The notes under the pieces are model-generated. The model was not told the origin of the DNA and made no database searches. It was given only the letters and a program-made list of their open reading frames with translations. DNA of 64,000 nt from Bradyrhizobium japonicum USDA 6. GTDB lineage: Bacteria; Pseudomonadota; Alphaproteobacteria; Rhizobiales; Xanthobacteraceae. Positions 46,433-55,573 of this stretch are shown piece by piece. Position 1 is the first letter of the stretch. Every line of letters starts with the position of its first letter. The stretch lies in the NCBI RefSeq assembly GCF_000284375.1, contig NC_017249.1:4752001-4816000 (forward strand), written 5' to 3'. Both the position numbers and the translations under genes were made by a program.

Positions 46433-47257
46433 TCATTCATCCCGCCATGTCGGCGTGCGCTTCTCGATGAAGGCGCCGATGCCTTCCTCGGCGTCGCGCG
46501 CCATCATGTTCTCGGTCATCACCTCTGCCGCATAGCGATAGGCGTCCGCAAGGCTCATCTCGGCCTGGCGGTAGAACGCTTCCTTGCCGAGCTTGACGGT
46601 GTAGGCCGACTTCAGCGCGACCTGTTCGGCGAGGGCAATCGCGGCCTCGCGCTCGGTGCCGGCTGCAACCACGCGGTTGATGAGCCCGATCTCGCGGGCG
46701 CGCGTGGCCGGGACCGGCTCGCCGGTCAGCAGCATTTCCATCGCCTGCTTGCGCGGCACGTTCCGCGACAGCGCCACCATCGGCGTGGAGCAGAACAGCC
46801 CGATATCGACGCCCGGCGTGGCGAAGCTCGCCGCTTCCGAGGCGATCGCGAGGTCGCAGCTTGCCACGAGCTGGCAGCCGGCCGCGGTCGCGATGCCCTG
46901 GACGGCGGCGACCACGGGCTTCGGCAAGTGCACGACCGCCTGCATCATCGCGCTGCAGGCGTTCATCATCTCCGCAAAGAAGGCGCGGCCGCGATCCGGG
47001 TCAGTGCGGCGCGCGGTCAGTTCCTTCATGTCGTGGCCGGCGGAGAAGGCGCGGCCGTTGGCTGCGATCACCACGCCGCGGACCGCCTTGTCGTCGCGGA
47101 TCTCATTGAGCTCGGCATGCAGGCTTGCGATCATCGCCTGCGACAGGCTGTTGCGCGCGGCCGGGCGGTTCAGCGTCAGGACCGCGATGGGGCCTATGGT
47201 CTCGCGCAGGAGGATCGGCGGTTGCGGGGAAGGGGCGCGGGCGGCCTGGGCGGACAT
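46433..47257 (-). CDS. Crotonase-fold protein (ECHDC3-like), catalytic glutamates absent
   Basis: 274 residues of the enoyl-CoA hydratase superfamily. The oxyanion region GRAFSAGHDMKELTAR and the loop GIATAAGCQLVASCDLAIAS are clear. In true hydratases a glutamate stands in GGGCEL and another in the later G-IP loop; here these are Gln (AGCQL) and the segment reads VDIGLFCSTPMVALSRNV, without acid. That is the pattern of the ECHDC3 subgroup. It may act as another CoA-ester enzyme. Precise reaction unknown. Confidence 0.88.
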   Translation of the reverse strand: MSAQAARAPSPQPPILLRETIGPIAVLTLNRPAARNSLSQAMIASLHAELNEIRDDKAVRGVVIAANGRAFSAGHDMKELTARRTDPDRGRAFFAEMMNACSAMMQAVVHLPKPVVAAVQGIATAAGCQLVASCDLAIASEAASFATPGVDIGLFCSTPMVALSRNVPRKQAMEMLLTGEPVPATRAREIGLINRVVAAGTEREAAIALAEQVALKSAYTVKLGKEAFYRQAEMSLADAYRYAAEVMTENMMARDAEEGIGAFIEKRTPTWRDE

Positions 47258-47343
47258 CGGAGCGTTTCCGGTTGGATTCTTGCAATTGGATGACGCAGAT
47301 AACTTAATGTAACAGGGGATGTGAAGCGAGGGTGAGGCGAAGC

Positions 47344-47772
47344 ATGGCGTTAGCGAAAATGAGCGTGGCGGAGGTCGAGCAGTTTCTTCGTGACGAGTTT
47401 CCCCAGGCCTTCAGCGGCGATGACATCACGATCGAGAGCGCCGACGGCCAGACCTGCCTTTTGCGCCAGCGCTACAGCGAAAGGATGCTGCGGCCGGGTG
47501 GAACCGTGTCCGGCCCGACGCTGATGGCACTGGCCGATTTCGCGATGTACGTGGTGTTGCTGTCCGCGATCGGGCCGATCGGGCTCGCGGTCACCACCAA
47601 TCTCAACATCAACTTCCTGCGCAAGGGCCAGCCCGGCCAGGATGTGCTGGCGGAGGCACGGCTGCTCAAGCTCGGCAAGCGCCTGGCGGTCGGTGAGGTG
47701 AAGCTGCTGTCCGGCACCTCGCCCGATCCGATCGCCCATGTCACCTCGACCTATTCCATTCCAAATATTTGA
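47344..47772 (+). CDS. PaaI-type hotdog-fold thioesterase
   Basis: 142 residues from ATG at 47344 with GAGG six bases upstream. The hotdog fold appears as RPGGTVSGPTLMALADFAMY with the catalytic aspartate, VVLLSAIGPIGLAVTTNLNI, and NFLRKGQPGQDVLAEARLLK. Probably hydrolyses aryl- or acyl-CoA thioesters. Divergent from the crotonase-like gene (86 bases), so both may serve a CoA-ester pathway. Substrate not predictable. Confidence 0.9.
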   Translation: MALAKMSVAEVEQFLRDEFPQAFSGDDITIESADGQTCLLRQRYSERMLRPGGTVSGPTLMALADFAMYVVLLSAIGPIGLAVTTNLNINFLRKGQPGQDVLAEARLLKLGKRLAVGEVKLLSGTSPDPIAHVTSTYSIPNI

Positions 47773-47844
47773 GCTTTTTGCAGGTAATATAGCACCTTAA
47801 TTTTAAGATATTGATTTTGCTATTGTAATTAACCCCCTGGGGCA

Positions 47845-47873
47845 TTGACCGTTGCGCGTCTCTTCTCTAGAAA
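47845..47873 (+). promoter_or_regulatory. Promoter of rplM-rpsI
   Basis: TTGACC (47845-47850), 17-base spacer, TAGAAA (47868-47873). Very good fit to the housekeeping consensus, 58 bases before the rplM ATG. Confidence 0.65.
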
Positions 47874-47930
47874 ACCGCCAGTCCGACGCGGTGTTCGCGT
47901 CGATGTCTCCCCGTCCACGGAAACTCCGAT

Positions 47931-48395
47931 ATGAAAACCTTTTCGGCAAAGCCGGCTGAGGTGACGAAGAAGTGGGTACTGATCGACGCCAAGGGTCTGG
48001 TCGTCGGCCGTCTCGCCACCATCGTCGCCATGCGCCTGCGCGGCAAGCACCTCCCGACCTACACCCCGCACGTTGATTGCGGCGACAACGTCATCATCAT
48101 CAACGCACAGCATGCGGTCCTCACCGGTCGCAAGCGCGAGCAGAAGACCTACTACAAGCACACCGGTTACGTCGGCCACGTCAAGGAGCGCACCGCGCGC
48201 CAGATCCTCGAGGGCAAGCATCCCGAGCGCGTGCTCGAGAAGGCCGTCGAGCGCATGATCCCGCGTGGTCCGCTCGGTCGCGTCCAGATGGGCAACCTCC
48301 GCGTCTATGGCGGCGCCGATCATCCGCACGAGGCCCAGACGCCCGAGAAGATCGACATCGCCAAGTTGAACCGCAAGAACACGAGGGCCGCATAA
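47931..48395 (+). CDS. rplM: 50S ribosomal protein L13
   Basis: 154 residues. Early-assembling large-subunit protein. Family marks: [56 protein letters not shown], and the signature [20 protein letters not shown]. Followed by rpsI with one base between, the universal L13-S9 pair. A strong promoter is upstream and a terminator after rpsI. Confidence 0.98.
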   Translation: MKTFSAKPAEVTKKWVLIDAKGLVVGRLATIVAMRLRGKHLPTYTPHVDCGDNVIIINAQHAVLTGRKREQKTYYKHTGYVGHVKERTARQILEGKHPERVLEKAVERMIPRGPLGRVQMGNLRVYGGADHPHEAQTPEKIDIAKLNRKNTRAA

Positions 48396-48396
48396 C

Positions 48397-48876
48397 ATGG
48401 CCGAATCCATCCAGTCGCTCGACCAGCTCTCGCAGCTCAAGACGGCGGCGGCGCCCGACGCGCCCAAGCACGAGAAGAAGGTCGACAAGTTCAACCGCGC
48501 CTACGCCACCGGCAAGCGCAAGGACGCGGTCGCCCGTGTCTGGATCAAGCCGGGCGCCGGCAAGGTCACGGTTAACTCGCGCGAGGTCGAGGTCTATTTC
48601 GCCCGTCCCGTGCTGCGCATGATGATCGAGCAGCCGTTCTCCGTGGCCGCGCGTTCCGGCCAGTACGACGTGATCTGCACGGTCGCCGGCGGCGGTCTGT
48701 CCGGCCAGGCCGGTGCCGTCCGTCACGGCATCTCCAAGGCGCTCACCTATTTCGAGCCGGAGCTGCGCACCGTGCTCAAGAAGGGCGGCTTCCTCACCCG
48801 CGACTCCCGCGTGGTGGAGCGCAAGAAGTACGGCAAGGCCAAGGCCCGCCGGTCCTTCCAGTTCTCGAAGCGTTAA
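48397..48876 (+). CDS. rpsI: 30S ribosomal protein S9
   Basis: 159 residues with an N-terminal extension (about 30 residues, [20 protein letters not shown]) typical of alphaproteobacteria. The core is [39 protein letters not shown] and the basic tail [17 protein letters not shown], whose last arginine/lysine region reaches tRNA in the P site. Second gene of the rplM operon. Confidence 0.98.
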   Translation: MAESIQSLDQLSQLKTAAAPDAPKHEKKVDKFNRAYATGKRKDAVARVWIKPGAGKVTVNSREVEVYFARPVLRMMIEQPFSVAARSGQYDVICTVAGGGLSGQAGAVRHGISKALTYFEPELRTVLKKGGFLTRDSRVVERKKYGKAKARRSFQFSKR

Positions 48877-48920
48877 TCGCTTCGGTCACATTCGCCGCGA
48901 AAGCGGCTTCAATGAGATGC

Positions 48921-48950
48921 AAAAGGGCGCTGATTTCAGCGCCCTTTTTG
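48921..48950 (+). terminator. Terminator of rplM-rpsI
   Basis: Stem AAAAGGGCGCTGA (48921-48933) with TCAGCGCCCTTTTT (48936-48949). Perfect and followed by T-rich sequence. Confidence 0.95.
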
Positions 48951-49105
48951 TTGTTCGTTTGTATGCAAATTGATGGCGTGTTTCAGGAAAACTTGGCCTC
49001 GCGTGAAAACCTGAATGGAACTCGCGGGACATAGCGTCGCATCTGGAAGGGCGCGCAAGTCGGCTGGGCCGATCGCGTAACTGCTATGTCTAGAAGGGGG
49101 CCGAC

Positions 49106-50326
49106 ATGATGTCGCTCGATAGCATCACGCTCTATTTGGTCGCCACCATGGTTGCCGCACTGCTCGGCGCCATGATGGTGTTTTTCGGCAGGCAGGAAAA
49201 CAGTCCTGCGCTGAAATGGTGGGGCACCGCGTATCTCCTGGGCGCGGCCTCGGTCGCGCTATGGACCGCGGCCGGCGACAAGCTTGGGTCGCACCTCTAT
49301 CTCGCGTTAAACGCGGTCGGCTTCGTTGCCTGCGGCATGGTGTGGAATGCGGCGCGCGTTTTCCACGGCCGCAAGCCGAATTGGCCGGGCCTGCTCGTCG
49401 GCGCGCTCGCCTGGGTCGCCGCCGTCTCGCTGCTCGATCCTTCGGCCTCGATGCTGCGCATGATCGTCGGCGCCGGAATTGTTTCGGTCTATGCGGCACT
49501 GACCGCGAGCGAGCTCTGGGTCGAGCGGCGCAAGAGCCTGCAACGGCGCTGGCCGGCCTTCGTGGTGCCGGTGATGCACGGCTGCGTGCTGATGCTGCCG
49601 ATCGTGCTCGGCAGCTTCCTGCGTCCGAACGATGCCGGCTTCTCCGGCAGCATCTGGGTCACGGTGTTTGCGGTCGAGCTCATCCTCTACGCCGTCGGCA
49701 CCGTGTTCGTGATCTTCATGCTGGTGTCGGAACGCACGGTGACGGCGCACCGGACCGCCGCGTCCACCGATCCCCTGACCGGCATGCTCAACCGCCGCGG
49801 CTTCTCGGAAGCCTGCGGGCGCGTGATCGAGCGCGAAGCCAAGGCCGGCCGTCCCGTGACCGTGATGATCTTCGACATCGACCATTTCAAGTCGATCAAT
49901 GACCGCTTCGGCCATCCCGCCGGCGACGAGATGCTCAAACTGTTCTCGACCGTCGTCGTCAGCAACCTGCGCATGACCGACATGTCGGGCCGCATCGGCG
50001 GCGAGGAGTTCGCCGCGCTGCTGCCGTGTTCGCTGGAGGAGGGTGTGCTGGTTGCCGAGCGCGTGCGCGAGGCGTTCGAGACCTCCGGCGTCGTGGTCGA
50101 CGAAGGCCCGGTCGACACCACCGTCAGCATCGGCGTCGCCGGCGGTCCGGCCGGCACCGAGCTCGAGGTGCTGCTGGCCTCGGCCGATACCGCACTCTAC
50201 CAGGCCAAGCGCGGTGGCCGTAACCGGGTCGAGGCGGCGGAGGAACTGCCGCTGTCGCTGGAGAACTGGCGCCGCCAGAGCGCGGCGCGGGTCGGTGCGC
50301 CGCAGGCGCGTCCGGCCACCGTCTGA
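49106..50326 (+). CDS. Membrane-bound diguanylate cyclase
   Basis: Makes cyclic di-GMP from two GTP. 406 residues: about six hydrophobic segments (residues 5-200) form an MHYT/7TM-like sensor of unknown ligand, followed by the GGDEF domain from about residue 215 (TDPLTGMLNRRGFSEACGRV). The active site reads RIGGEEFAALL. The inhibitory site RxxD is present five residues earlier (RMTDMSGRI), so product feedback is expected. No EAL domain. ATG at 49106 with AAGGGGG upstream. Monocistronic by position. Confidence 0.93.
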   Translation: MMSLDSITLYLVATMVAALLGAMMVFFGRQENSPALKWWGTAYLLGAASVALWTAAGDKLGSHLYLALNAVGFVACGMVWNAARVFHGRKPNWPGLLVGALAWVAAVSLLDPSASMLRMIVGAGIVSVYAALTASELWVERRKSLQRRWPAFVVPVMHGCVLMLPIVLGSFLRPNDAGFSGSIWVTVFAVELILYAVGTVFVIFMLVSERTVTAHRTAASTDPLTGMLNRRGFSEACGRVIEREAKAGRPVTVMIFDIDHFKSINDRFGHPAGDEMLKLFSTVVVSNLRMTDMSGRIGGEEFAALLPCSLEEGVLVAERVREAFETSGVVVDEGPVDTTVSIGVAGGPAGTELEVLLASADTALYQAKRGGRNRVEAAEELPLSLENWRRQSAARVGAPQARPATV

Positions 50327-50384
50327 GCCGGAGCAAGCCTTGCGGTAATCCGCTGTTTACCATTCGATCCCTACCATTGCGGTC

Positions 50385-50621
50385 ATGGAATCGATCCGTC
50401 GACAGAACCCGCAGGCTGCCCTGATGTCGCTCGAAGCCGCTGCGGCCTCGGCACGCGGCGGCTTCGCATGCGTGTTCTCCACCGCGGATGAATACGAGCG
50501 CGCGCTGATCACCGAGCGCCGCGCCCAGGGGCGCTACACGCAAAGCCGTAGCTACTGGCCGCTCGCGCTGTTCATCGGTTGCGCGCTCATCGTGGCAGGC
50601 ACCGCTCTGCTGTTCGCCTGA
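50385..50621 (+). CDS. Small hypothetical protein with C-terminal membrane helix
   Basis: 78 residues: polar N-terminal half (MESIRRQNPQAALMSLEAAA, then CVFSTADEYERALITERRAQ) and one hydrophobic helix at the end (WPLALFIGCALIVAGTALLF). A tail-anchored arrangement. No strong ribosome binding site is seen, but the frame is clean and regular. 58 bases after the cyclase gene; no family recognised. Confidence 0.65.
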   Translation: MESIRRQNPQAALMSLEAAAASARGGFACVFSTADEYERALITERRAQGRYTQSRSYWPLALFIGCALIVAGTALLFA

Positions 50622-50720
50622 GAGCACGCATTTTTGACCGGTCAGGGCGCCGATTCGGTGCCTTTTTCTTCGCTGCGGTCTACGGTAGACACACCCATCA
50701 AACAAACAGGGTGGAAATCG

Positions 50721-51017
50721 ATGATCACCGAGATTGCGCAAATCGACGTCAAGCCGGGCAGCGAGAAGGACTTTGAGGCGGCCGTCGCCAAGGCCAAGGC
50801 CGCCTTCGGCAGCTCCAAGGGCTTTCACGGCTTCGAGCTGCACAAGTCGATCGAGAAGCCGCAGCGCTACCGGCTGATGGTGAAGTGGGCGACGCTGGAG
50901 AACCACACCGTCGATTTCCGCGGCTCGGAGAACTTCACCGAATGGCGCGGCCTCGTCGGCCAGTATTTTGCTTCGCCCCCGGAGGTCGAGCACACCGAGA
51001 CCGTGCTGACGACCTGA
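50721..51017 (+). CDS. Antibiotic biosynthesis monooxygenase (ABM) domain protein
   Basis: 98-residue dimeric alpha+beta-barrel protein from ATG at 50721 (MITEIAQIDVKPGSEKDFEA). The ABM pattern continues with GFHGFELHKSIEKPQRYRLM, VKWATLENHTVDFRGSENFT and EWRGLVGQYFASPPEVEHTE. Members include cofactor-free monooxygenases and haem-degrading enzymes; the key residues do not settle which. The upstream part of the frame (50634-50720) is not coding-like. Confidence 0.85.
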   Translation: MITEIAQIDVKPGSEKDFEAAVAKAKAAFGSSKGFHGFELHKSIEKPQRYRLMVKWATLENHTVDFRGSENFTEWRGLVGQYFASPPEVEHTETVLTT

Positions 51018-51052
51018 GCGGCTTCACGACGGCGTACGCCGCCTCGGCGCCT

Positions 51053-51120
51053 GAGCACGATCTTTTCGGAAAGCCGCTGCGCACTTTGCGCTAACGCGGC
51101 CCTTCGGGCCCGGATCATGC
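51053..51120. repeat. Dispersed palindromic element, GCATGATC family, copy 2
   Basis: Starts GAGCACGATCTTTTCGGAAA and ends GGATCATGC, matching 22264-22308, with an inserted CGCGGCCCTTCGGGCC segment in the middle. It overlaps the stop codon of the AI-2E-type permease gene (51115). Confidence 0.6.
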
Positions 51121-52248
51121 TGCCAGAGGCGGCGCCTCATACGTCTTGAAATGGTCGATCATGACCTTGGCGATGGCGACCAGTGGCAGCGCCAGCGCCA
51201 GGCCCCAGATGCCGAACACGACGCCGAGCAGGATCTGGAACGCGAACAGCGTGGCCGGCGGGATGTCCAATGCCTGCCGCTGCAGGATCGGCGTCAGCAC
51301 ATAGCTCTCCATCGCGTGCACGCCCATGAACAGGAGGAAGGCCGACAGCGCCGGAATCCAGCCCGAGGCGAGGCTCGCGAGCACCACGACGACGCCGGCA
51401 ATGATGGCGCCGACGGTCGGAATGAAGGCGAGCAGGCCCGCCTGGATCCCCAGGATGAACGAGCCCGGGATGCCGATGATGGCGAGCCCGATCCAGGTCA
51501 CGATGCCGACCGCAATCATCACGACGATCTGCGCGATCAGCCAGCGTTCCAGCGTCTCGCTGATGCGGTCGATGATCAGGGTGACGCGGGTGCGATGCCG
51601 CGCCGGCGCCAGGAACAACAGGCCGTCGTGATAGACCCTGGGCTGGGCGGCGAAGGACAGCCCCAGGAACAGCACGATGAAGATGTTTCCGACGCCGTGA
51701 ATGGTGCCGAGCAGCAGCTTGAAGGTCTGGCTCACGATCGCGCCACCGCTGGAGGCCAGCGCGCCGGCGCCGGGCAAGGAACCGCGCGGAGGCACTGCTG
51801 GTGGGGGCGGCGAGTCCGATGGCGTATTGACCGAAGTGTCAGACGCAGCGTTGCCGAGATCGAAGAAGCTGGTGTCGATCCCGTGGTTGTCCAGGAAGGT
51901 CTTCACGTTGCCGATCTGCGACTTGATGGTCTTGCTCAGCACCGAAGCCTGCTCGGCAATGGTGGCGCCGCCGAGATAGGCGACGCCCGCGAGCAGCACC
52001 GCAAGCACGACGCAGACGATCCCGAGCCGGACCGGATGCCGCAGGTGCACGCGGCGGCCGAGCGCGTTGGTCAGCGCGTTGAGGCCGACGCCGAGCAGCA
52101 TGCCGGTGAAGATCAGCAGCAGCGTGGTCGCAAAATACCAGGTGAAGACCAGCATCGCCGTGAACAGCACGACACCGATGCCGCCGACCGAAATTGCCCA
52201 AGCCAGATCGGTGCGGGTCGTAGGGCGTTGGTCTGCGCGGATGGTCAC
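51115..52248 (-). CDS. AI-2E family transporter (PerM/YdiK type)
   Basis: 377 residues from GTG at 52248, with GAGGA seven bases upstream. Eight hydrophobic segments: two pairs near the N-terminus (residues 15-90), a periplasmic or cytosolic loop rich in proline (SDSPPPPAVPPRGS, about 140), then the conserved C-terminal half with ERWLIAQIVVMIAVGIVTWI, PTVGAIIAGVVVVLASLASG and MESYVLTPILQRQALDIPPA. The family contains exporters of autoinducer-2 and Na+/H+ antiporters; substrate not known. Confidence 0.88.
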   Translation of the reverse strand: MTIRADQRPTTRTDLAWAISVGGIGVVLFTAMLVFTWYFATTLLLIFTGMLLGVGLNALTNALGRRVHLRHPVRLGIVCVVLAVLLAGVAYLGGATIAEQASVLSKTIKSQIGNVKTFLDNHGIDTSFFDLGNAASDTSVNTPSDSPPPPAVPPRGSLPGAGALASSGGAIVSQTFKLLLGTIHGVGNIFIVLFLGLSFAAQPRVYHDGLLFLAPARHRTRVTLIIDRISETLERWLIAQIVVMIAVGIVTWIGLAIIGIPGSFILGIQAGLLAFIPTVGAIIAGVVVVLASLASGWIPALSAFLLFMGVHAMESYVLTPILQRQALDIPPATLFAFQILLGVVFGIWGLALALPLVAIAKVMIDHFKTYEAPPLAA

Positions 52249-52384
52249 ATCATGTCCTCTTCGGCGGCTGCGGGCGGGGCACTGTTTCGACAAACGTGCC
52301 TTCGATCAAGACCGCGTCAACGCGCTGGTTTGACGCTGTCGCGCGAACGGTGCAGAGCGATGAGGAGAAAACAGGTGGGGGCGC

Positions 52385-53101
52385 TTGAGTTTCATCAGCA
52401 AGTGGGCCGGTCTGCTGGGGCTACTGGCCGTGATCGTGATCGGCGACCAGATCCGGATCAACCGGCCCGGCCACAAATACCGCCTCACGGTCGAGGTGAC
52501 GACGCCTGACGGGATCAAGACGGGGTCCGGCGTTCTCGCCGTCGTGCCCGACCGCAACTATAACCGTGGCGGCCGCACCACGATGCGCGGGGAGGCCGTG
52601 TTCGTTGATCTCGGCCAAGACGGCGGCAAAGGCAAGAACCTGGTGGCATTGCTGGCGCATCAGCAGGGCGGCAAGCTCGACCTCGACGACATCAACTATG
52701 TCGCGCTCCGTGCCTATGGCGCCGCGCGCGGCAATCGCGTCTCGTTCAACGATATCAACCGGCAGGCCGGCATTGTCCCGGTGCAGGGGGAGCTGATCCC
52801 CGTGCTCGTGAGCTTTGGCGATCCCAAGGACCCCAAGACCGCGCGCCTTGTCGCCGGCGACCACGCGGACACGGTCCTGGGCGACGGTTACGCCATCCGT
52901 GCCCTCACCGCCGAGGTGGTGCCCAATGGGGTTTGGCCGATCGATTTCGGCGGTGTTCTCGGGGAGCCCGTGACGCGCGGAATTGAGGCGAAACTGCCCT
53001 GGCTGGCCACGCCGGGCGACGTGGCGACAACCGCGCTGAAGGCCGCCGGCCTGCCCGTCGTGGGGACAACCGAGGCCCAGGAGGCATTTGCGCGAAAATA
53101 G
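52385..53101 (+). CDS. Hypothetical protein with N-terminal membrane anchor
   Basis: 238 residues from TTG at 52385. A single hydrophobic stretch WAGLLGLLAVIVIGDQI is followed by an exported-looking domain: YRLTVEVTTPDGIKTGSGVL, VVPDRNYNRGGRTTMRGEAV, QGELIPVLVSFGDPKDPKTA and AEVVPNGVWPIDFGGVLGEP. No family recognised. It is divergent from the permease gene and 90 bases before the C26 hydrolase gene. Confidence 0.8.
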   Translation: MSFISKWAGLLGLLAVIVIGDQIRINRPGHKYRLTVEVTTPDGIKTGSGVLAVVPDRNYNRGGRTTMRGEAVFVDLGQDGGKGKNLVALLAHQQGGKLDLDDINYVALRAYGAARGNRVSFNDINRQAGIVPVQGELIPVLVSFGDPKDPKTARLVAGDHADTVLGDGYAIRALTAEVVPNGVWPIDFGGVLGEPVTRGIEAKLPWLATPGDVATTALKAAGLPVVGTTEAQEAFARK

Positions 53102-53191
53102 CATTGCCGTCCCGCGATCCCTTCTGTTGAATTTGTTCCATCCCAAGGGCATGTTTGGAGAATCTTCTTGCGCGGGAGGTCGGAACGGAAG

Positions 53192-53965
53192 ATGAGAAAG
53201 CCGGTCGTCGGCGTGATCGGGAACGCCCATCGCGTCGAAAATCGATTTCAGGTCCAGATGGTCGGCGAGCGCAATTTGCGCGCCGTGGCCGAGGTCTCGG
53301 GCGGCTTGCCGATGATGTTTGCGGGTGCGCCCGACATCACTGATATCGGCGCGCTGCTCGACGTGGTCGACGGGATCGTGCTCACCGGCGCCCGCGCCAA
53401 CGTCCATCCGACCCGCTTCAATGTCGACCCGTGCGAGCGGCACGAGCCCTACGACATCCACCGCGACGAGGTGGCGCTGGCGCTCTCAATCGCTTGCGTG
53501 TCCCGCGGCATTCCGCTGTTCGGCATCTGCCGGGGCCTGCAGGAGATGAACGTCGCCTTCGGCGGCTCGCTGCATCCGGAGATCCGCGAAATCCCCGGCC
53601 GCATGAACCACCGCATGCCCCGGCTCGAGAACGGCGAGATTCATCCCGATCCGACCGTGGTGTTCGCCGACCGTCATGACGTCGACCTCACGCCCGGAGG
53701 CGCCTTCGCGCAGCTGCTCGGCTGCGAGAAGATCAGGGTCAATTCGCTGCACGGCCAGGGCATTCTCGACCCCGGCAAACGGGTGCTGATCGAGGGCATC
53801 GCCGAGGACGGCACCATCGAGGCGATCCGCATCGCGGAAGCCCCGACCTTCGCGCTCGGCGTGCAATGGCACGCCGAATACGACCCGCAGCGCAATCCGA
53901 TCAACCGCAAGCTGTTCGAGGCCTTTGGCGAGGCGATGGTCGGACGCCAGCGCGCGACGGTGTAA
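53192..53965 (+). CDS. Class I glutamine amidotransferase-like hydrolase (PuuD/C26 family)
   Basis: 257 residues from ATG at 53192 (MRKPVVGVIGNAHRVENRFQ); GGAAG is immediately upstream. Family: gamma-glutamyl-GABA hydrolase and relatives, which split gamma-glutamyl bonds. The nucleophile is Cys in GIPLFGICRGLQEMNVAFGG (about residue 113), the base His in FALGVQWHAEYDP. VDGIVLTGARANVHPTRF matches the LTGG-N-P loop of the family, with Ala in place of one Gly. No polyamine genes are adjacent, so puuD is not assigned. Confidence 0.88.
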   Translation: MRKPVVGVIGNAHRVENRFQVQMVGERNLRAVAEVSGGLPMMFAGAPDITDIGALLDVVDGIVLTGARANVHPTRFNVDPCERHEPYDIHRDEVALALSIACVSRGIPLFGICRGLQEMNVAFGGSLHPEIREIPGRMNHRMPRLENGEIHPDPTVVFADRHDVDLTPGGAFAQLLGCEKIRVNSLHGQGILDPGKRVLIEGIAEDGTIEAIRIAEAPTFALGVQWHAEYDPQRNPINRKLFEAFGEAMVGRQRATV

Positions 53966-54015
53966 CAAGGGGCTCGCTCGCAGCCCTCCACTGAACGGCG
54001 CCTTGGTTTCGCGGC

Positions 54016-54993
54016 TTACGCCGTCTGCACCATCCGTCTTGCGCGATAGGCCTGCGGCGACATCAGGGTCAGCTTGCGGAAGGCCTTGCGAAAGCTGCTC
54101 TCGTCCTCGTAGCCGGCCGTGCGCGCGATGGTCTTGATCGGCTGCGCCGTCGTCTCCAGCAGCGTGCGCGCGTGCTCGACGCGGCGGCGCATGATGAAGG
54201 CTTGCGGCGGCTCGCGCGTCAGCTCCTGGAACTTCCGGTTCAGCGTGCGCTCGCTGAGGCCGAGCGCATCGGCGAGGCGCTTGACCGTCATCGGGCTCTT
54301 GCCGGTGCGGCGAACCAGGAGGTCGGCCCGGGTCAGCAGCGGGTCCTGCGACAGCAAATAGCCGACGGGCATGAATATCGACTGGGTGCGCTGCGCGGTG
54401 TCGATGACGACGTAGTCCGCGCATAGTTTTGCGATTTCCTTGCCGTCGACCATCTCGATTAGCCTGAGCAGGAGGTCGACCCACGACATCGGTCCGGCCG
54501 CGCAGACGATGCGGTCCGCGACGGTGATGACGGCGTCGGCGGCGAGGTCGATGGTAGGGTGGCGCTGCCGCAGCTCGCCTTGCAGCCACCAGGTGATGGT
54601 GGCCCGGCGGTGGTCGAGCAGGCCGCTGCCGGCAAGCAGGAACACGCCGCTGCAGAATGCGCCGATCAGCCGGCCGCTCGCATGCTGCTGCCGAAGCCAC
54701 GCGCCGGCGCGGGCATATTGCGGTTGCAGGCGTTCCGCGGTGACATGATCGACGAGGTTGCCGGGGACGAGGATCGCGTCGAAGCGACCGCGCTTGCCGA
54801 CCGCGCCATCGACGGCGACCATCTGGCCGCCGCCGGCACGCACCGGCTTGCCGTCGAGCGAAAGCACCTCCCAGGCGAAGCGCGTTTTCGCACCGCTCTG
54901 CTGCGTCACGTGATTGGCGAGCGACAGGATGTCGGCGACCCCGGCGATCGCCGAATGCATGCAGCCTTCCAGCGCCAGAATTGCGAGCTTCAT
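54016..54993 (-). CDS. GlxA-type transcriptional regulator (DJ-1/PfpI plus AraC)
   Basis: 325 residues. The N-terminal DJ-1/PfpI-like domain has LAILALEGCMHSAIAGVADI, DAILVPGNLVDHVTAERLQP and GAFCSGVFLLAGSGLLDHRR, with a cysteine at the elbow. The C-terminal AraC domain has two helix-turn-helix units (MTVKRLADALGLSERTLNRK and FRKAFRKLTLMSPQAYRARR). Such regulators often control arginine, choline or amidase pathways. It is divergent from the tautomerase and convergent with the C26 hydrolase. Confidence 0.92.
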   Translation of the reverse strand: MKLAILALEGCMHSAIAGVADILSLANHVTQQSGAKTRFAWEVLSLDGKPVRAGGGQMVAVDGAVGKRGRFDAILVPGNLVDHVTAERLQPQYARAGAWLRQQHASGRLIGAFCSGVFLLAGSGLLDHRRATITWWLQGELRQRHPTIDLAADAVITVADRIVCAAGPMSWVDLLLRLIEMVDGKEIAKLCADYVVIDTAQRTQSIFMPVGYLLSQDPLLTRADLLVRRTGKSPMTVKRLADALGLSERTLNRKFQELTREPPQAFIMRRRVEHARTLLETTAQPIKTIARTAGYEDESSFRKAFRKLTLMSPQAYRARRMVQTA

Positions 54994-55144
54994 GAGACCT
55001 CCAGGACAGGCGCGGCGATCCTAGCCGATCGGCGCGGGGCTACGTGGCGGAAATTGCCCGATCTCTGTCTCATCCGCCACTGCCTTGCCGACGCTGTCGG
55101 GTCCAGTCTCGTGCCGTCGTCACACGACATGATTGGAGAGAGAC

Positions 55145-55402
55145 ATGCCTTACGTCACCATTTCCACCGTCCGCGGCATCCTGGATGCCGGGCAAAAGAA
55201 GACCCTGCTCGAGCGCGTCACCGATCTCCTGGTCGAGGTCGAAGGGCAGGGCAACCCGGATTTCCGCCGCAACGTCTGGGTCAGGATCGAGGAGCAGGAG
55301 CCGGCGCACTGGTCGCTCGGCGGCATGCAGCCGACGCCTGAGATCATCGCCGGCATGTTCGGCACGATCGGCGCGGATGGCGTGCGGGTCCCGCGGCCGT
55401 AG
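55145..55402 (+). CDS. 4-oxalocrotonate tautomerase-family enzyme
   Basis: 85 residues from ATG at 55145 with GGAGAG five bases upstream. After removal of Met the protein begins with Pro (PYVTISTVRGILDAGQKKTL), the catalytic base of this superfamily. The rest reads LVEVEGQGNPDFRRNVWVRI and EEQEPAHWSLGGMQPTPEII; arginines in RRNVWVR could serve substrate binding. Length lies between 4-OT (62) and longer forms. Divergent from the GlxA-type regulator that may control it. Confidence 0.85.
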   Translation: MPYVTISTVRGILDAGQKKTLLERVTDLLVEVEGQGNPDFRRNVWVRIEEQEPAHWSLGGMQPTPEIIAGMFGTIGADGVRVPRP

Positions 55403-55573
55403 CAGCGCGGCGTGCGCGGGCGGACCAGCCCAAGGCATGGTTCGCCACCGCCCTATGCTCAATCGATCTGCCGGACGTTTTCCATTGCATCGCACAATCA
55501 CGACCATGGCCTGCACGCGGCCGCATTGAGGTTCGCAAGACGCGCACCATATGCTCTGCAAGGGAGCCCTGCC

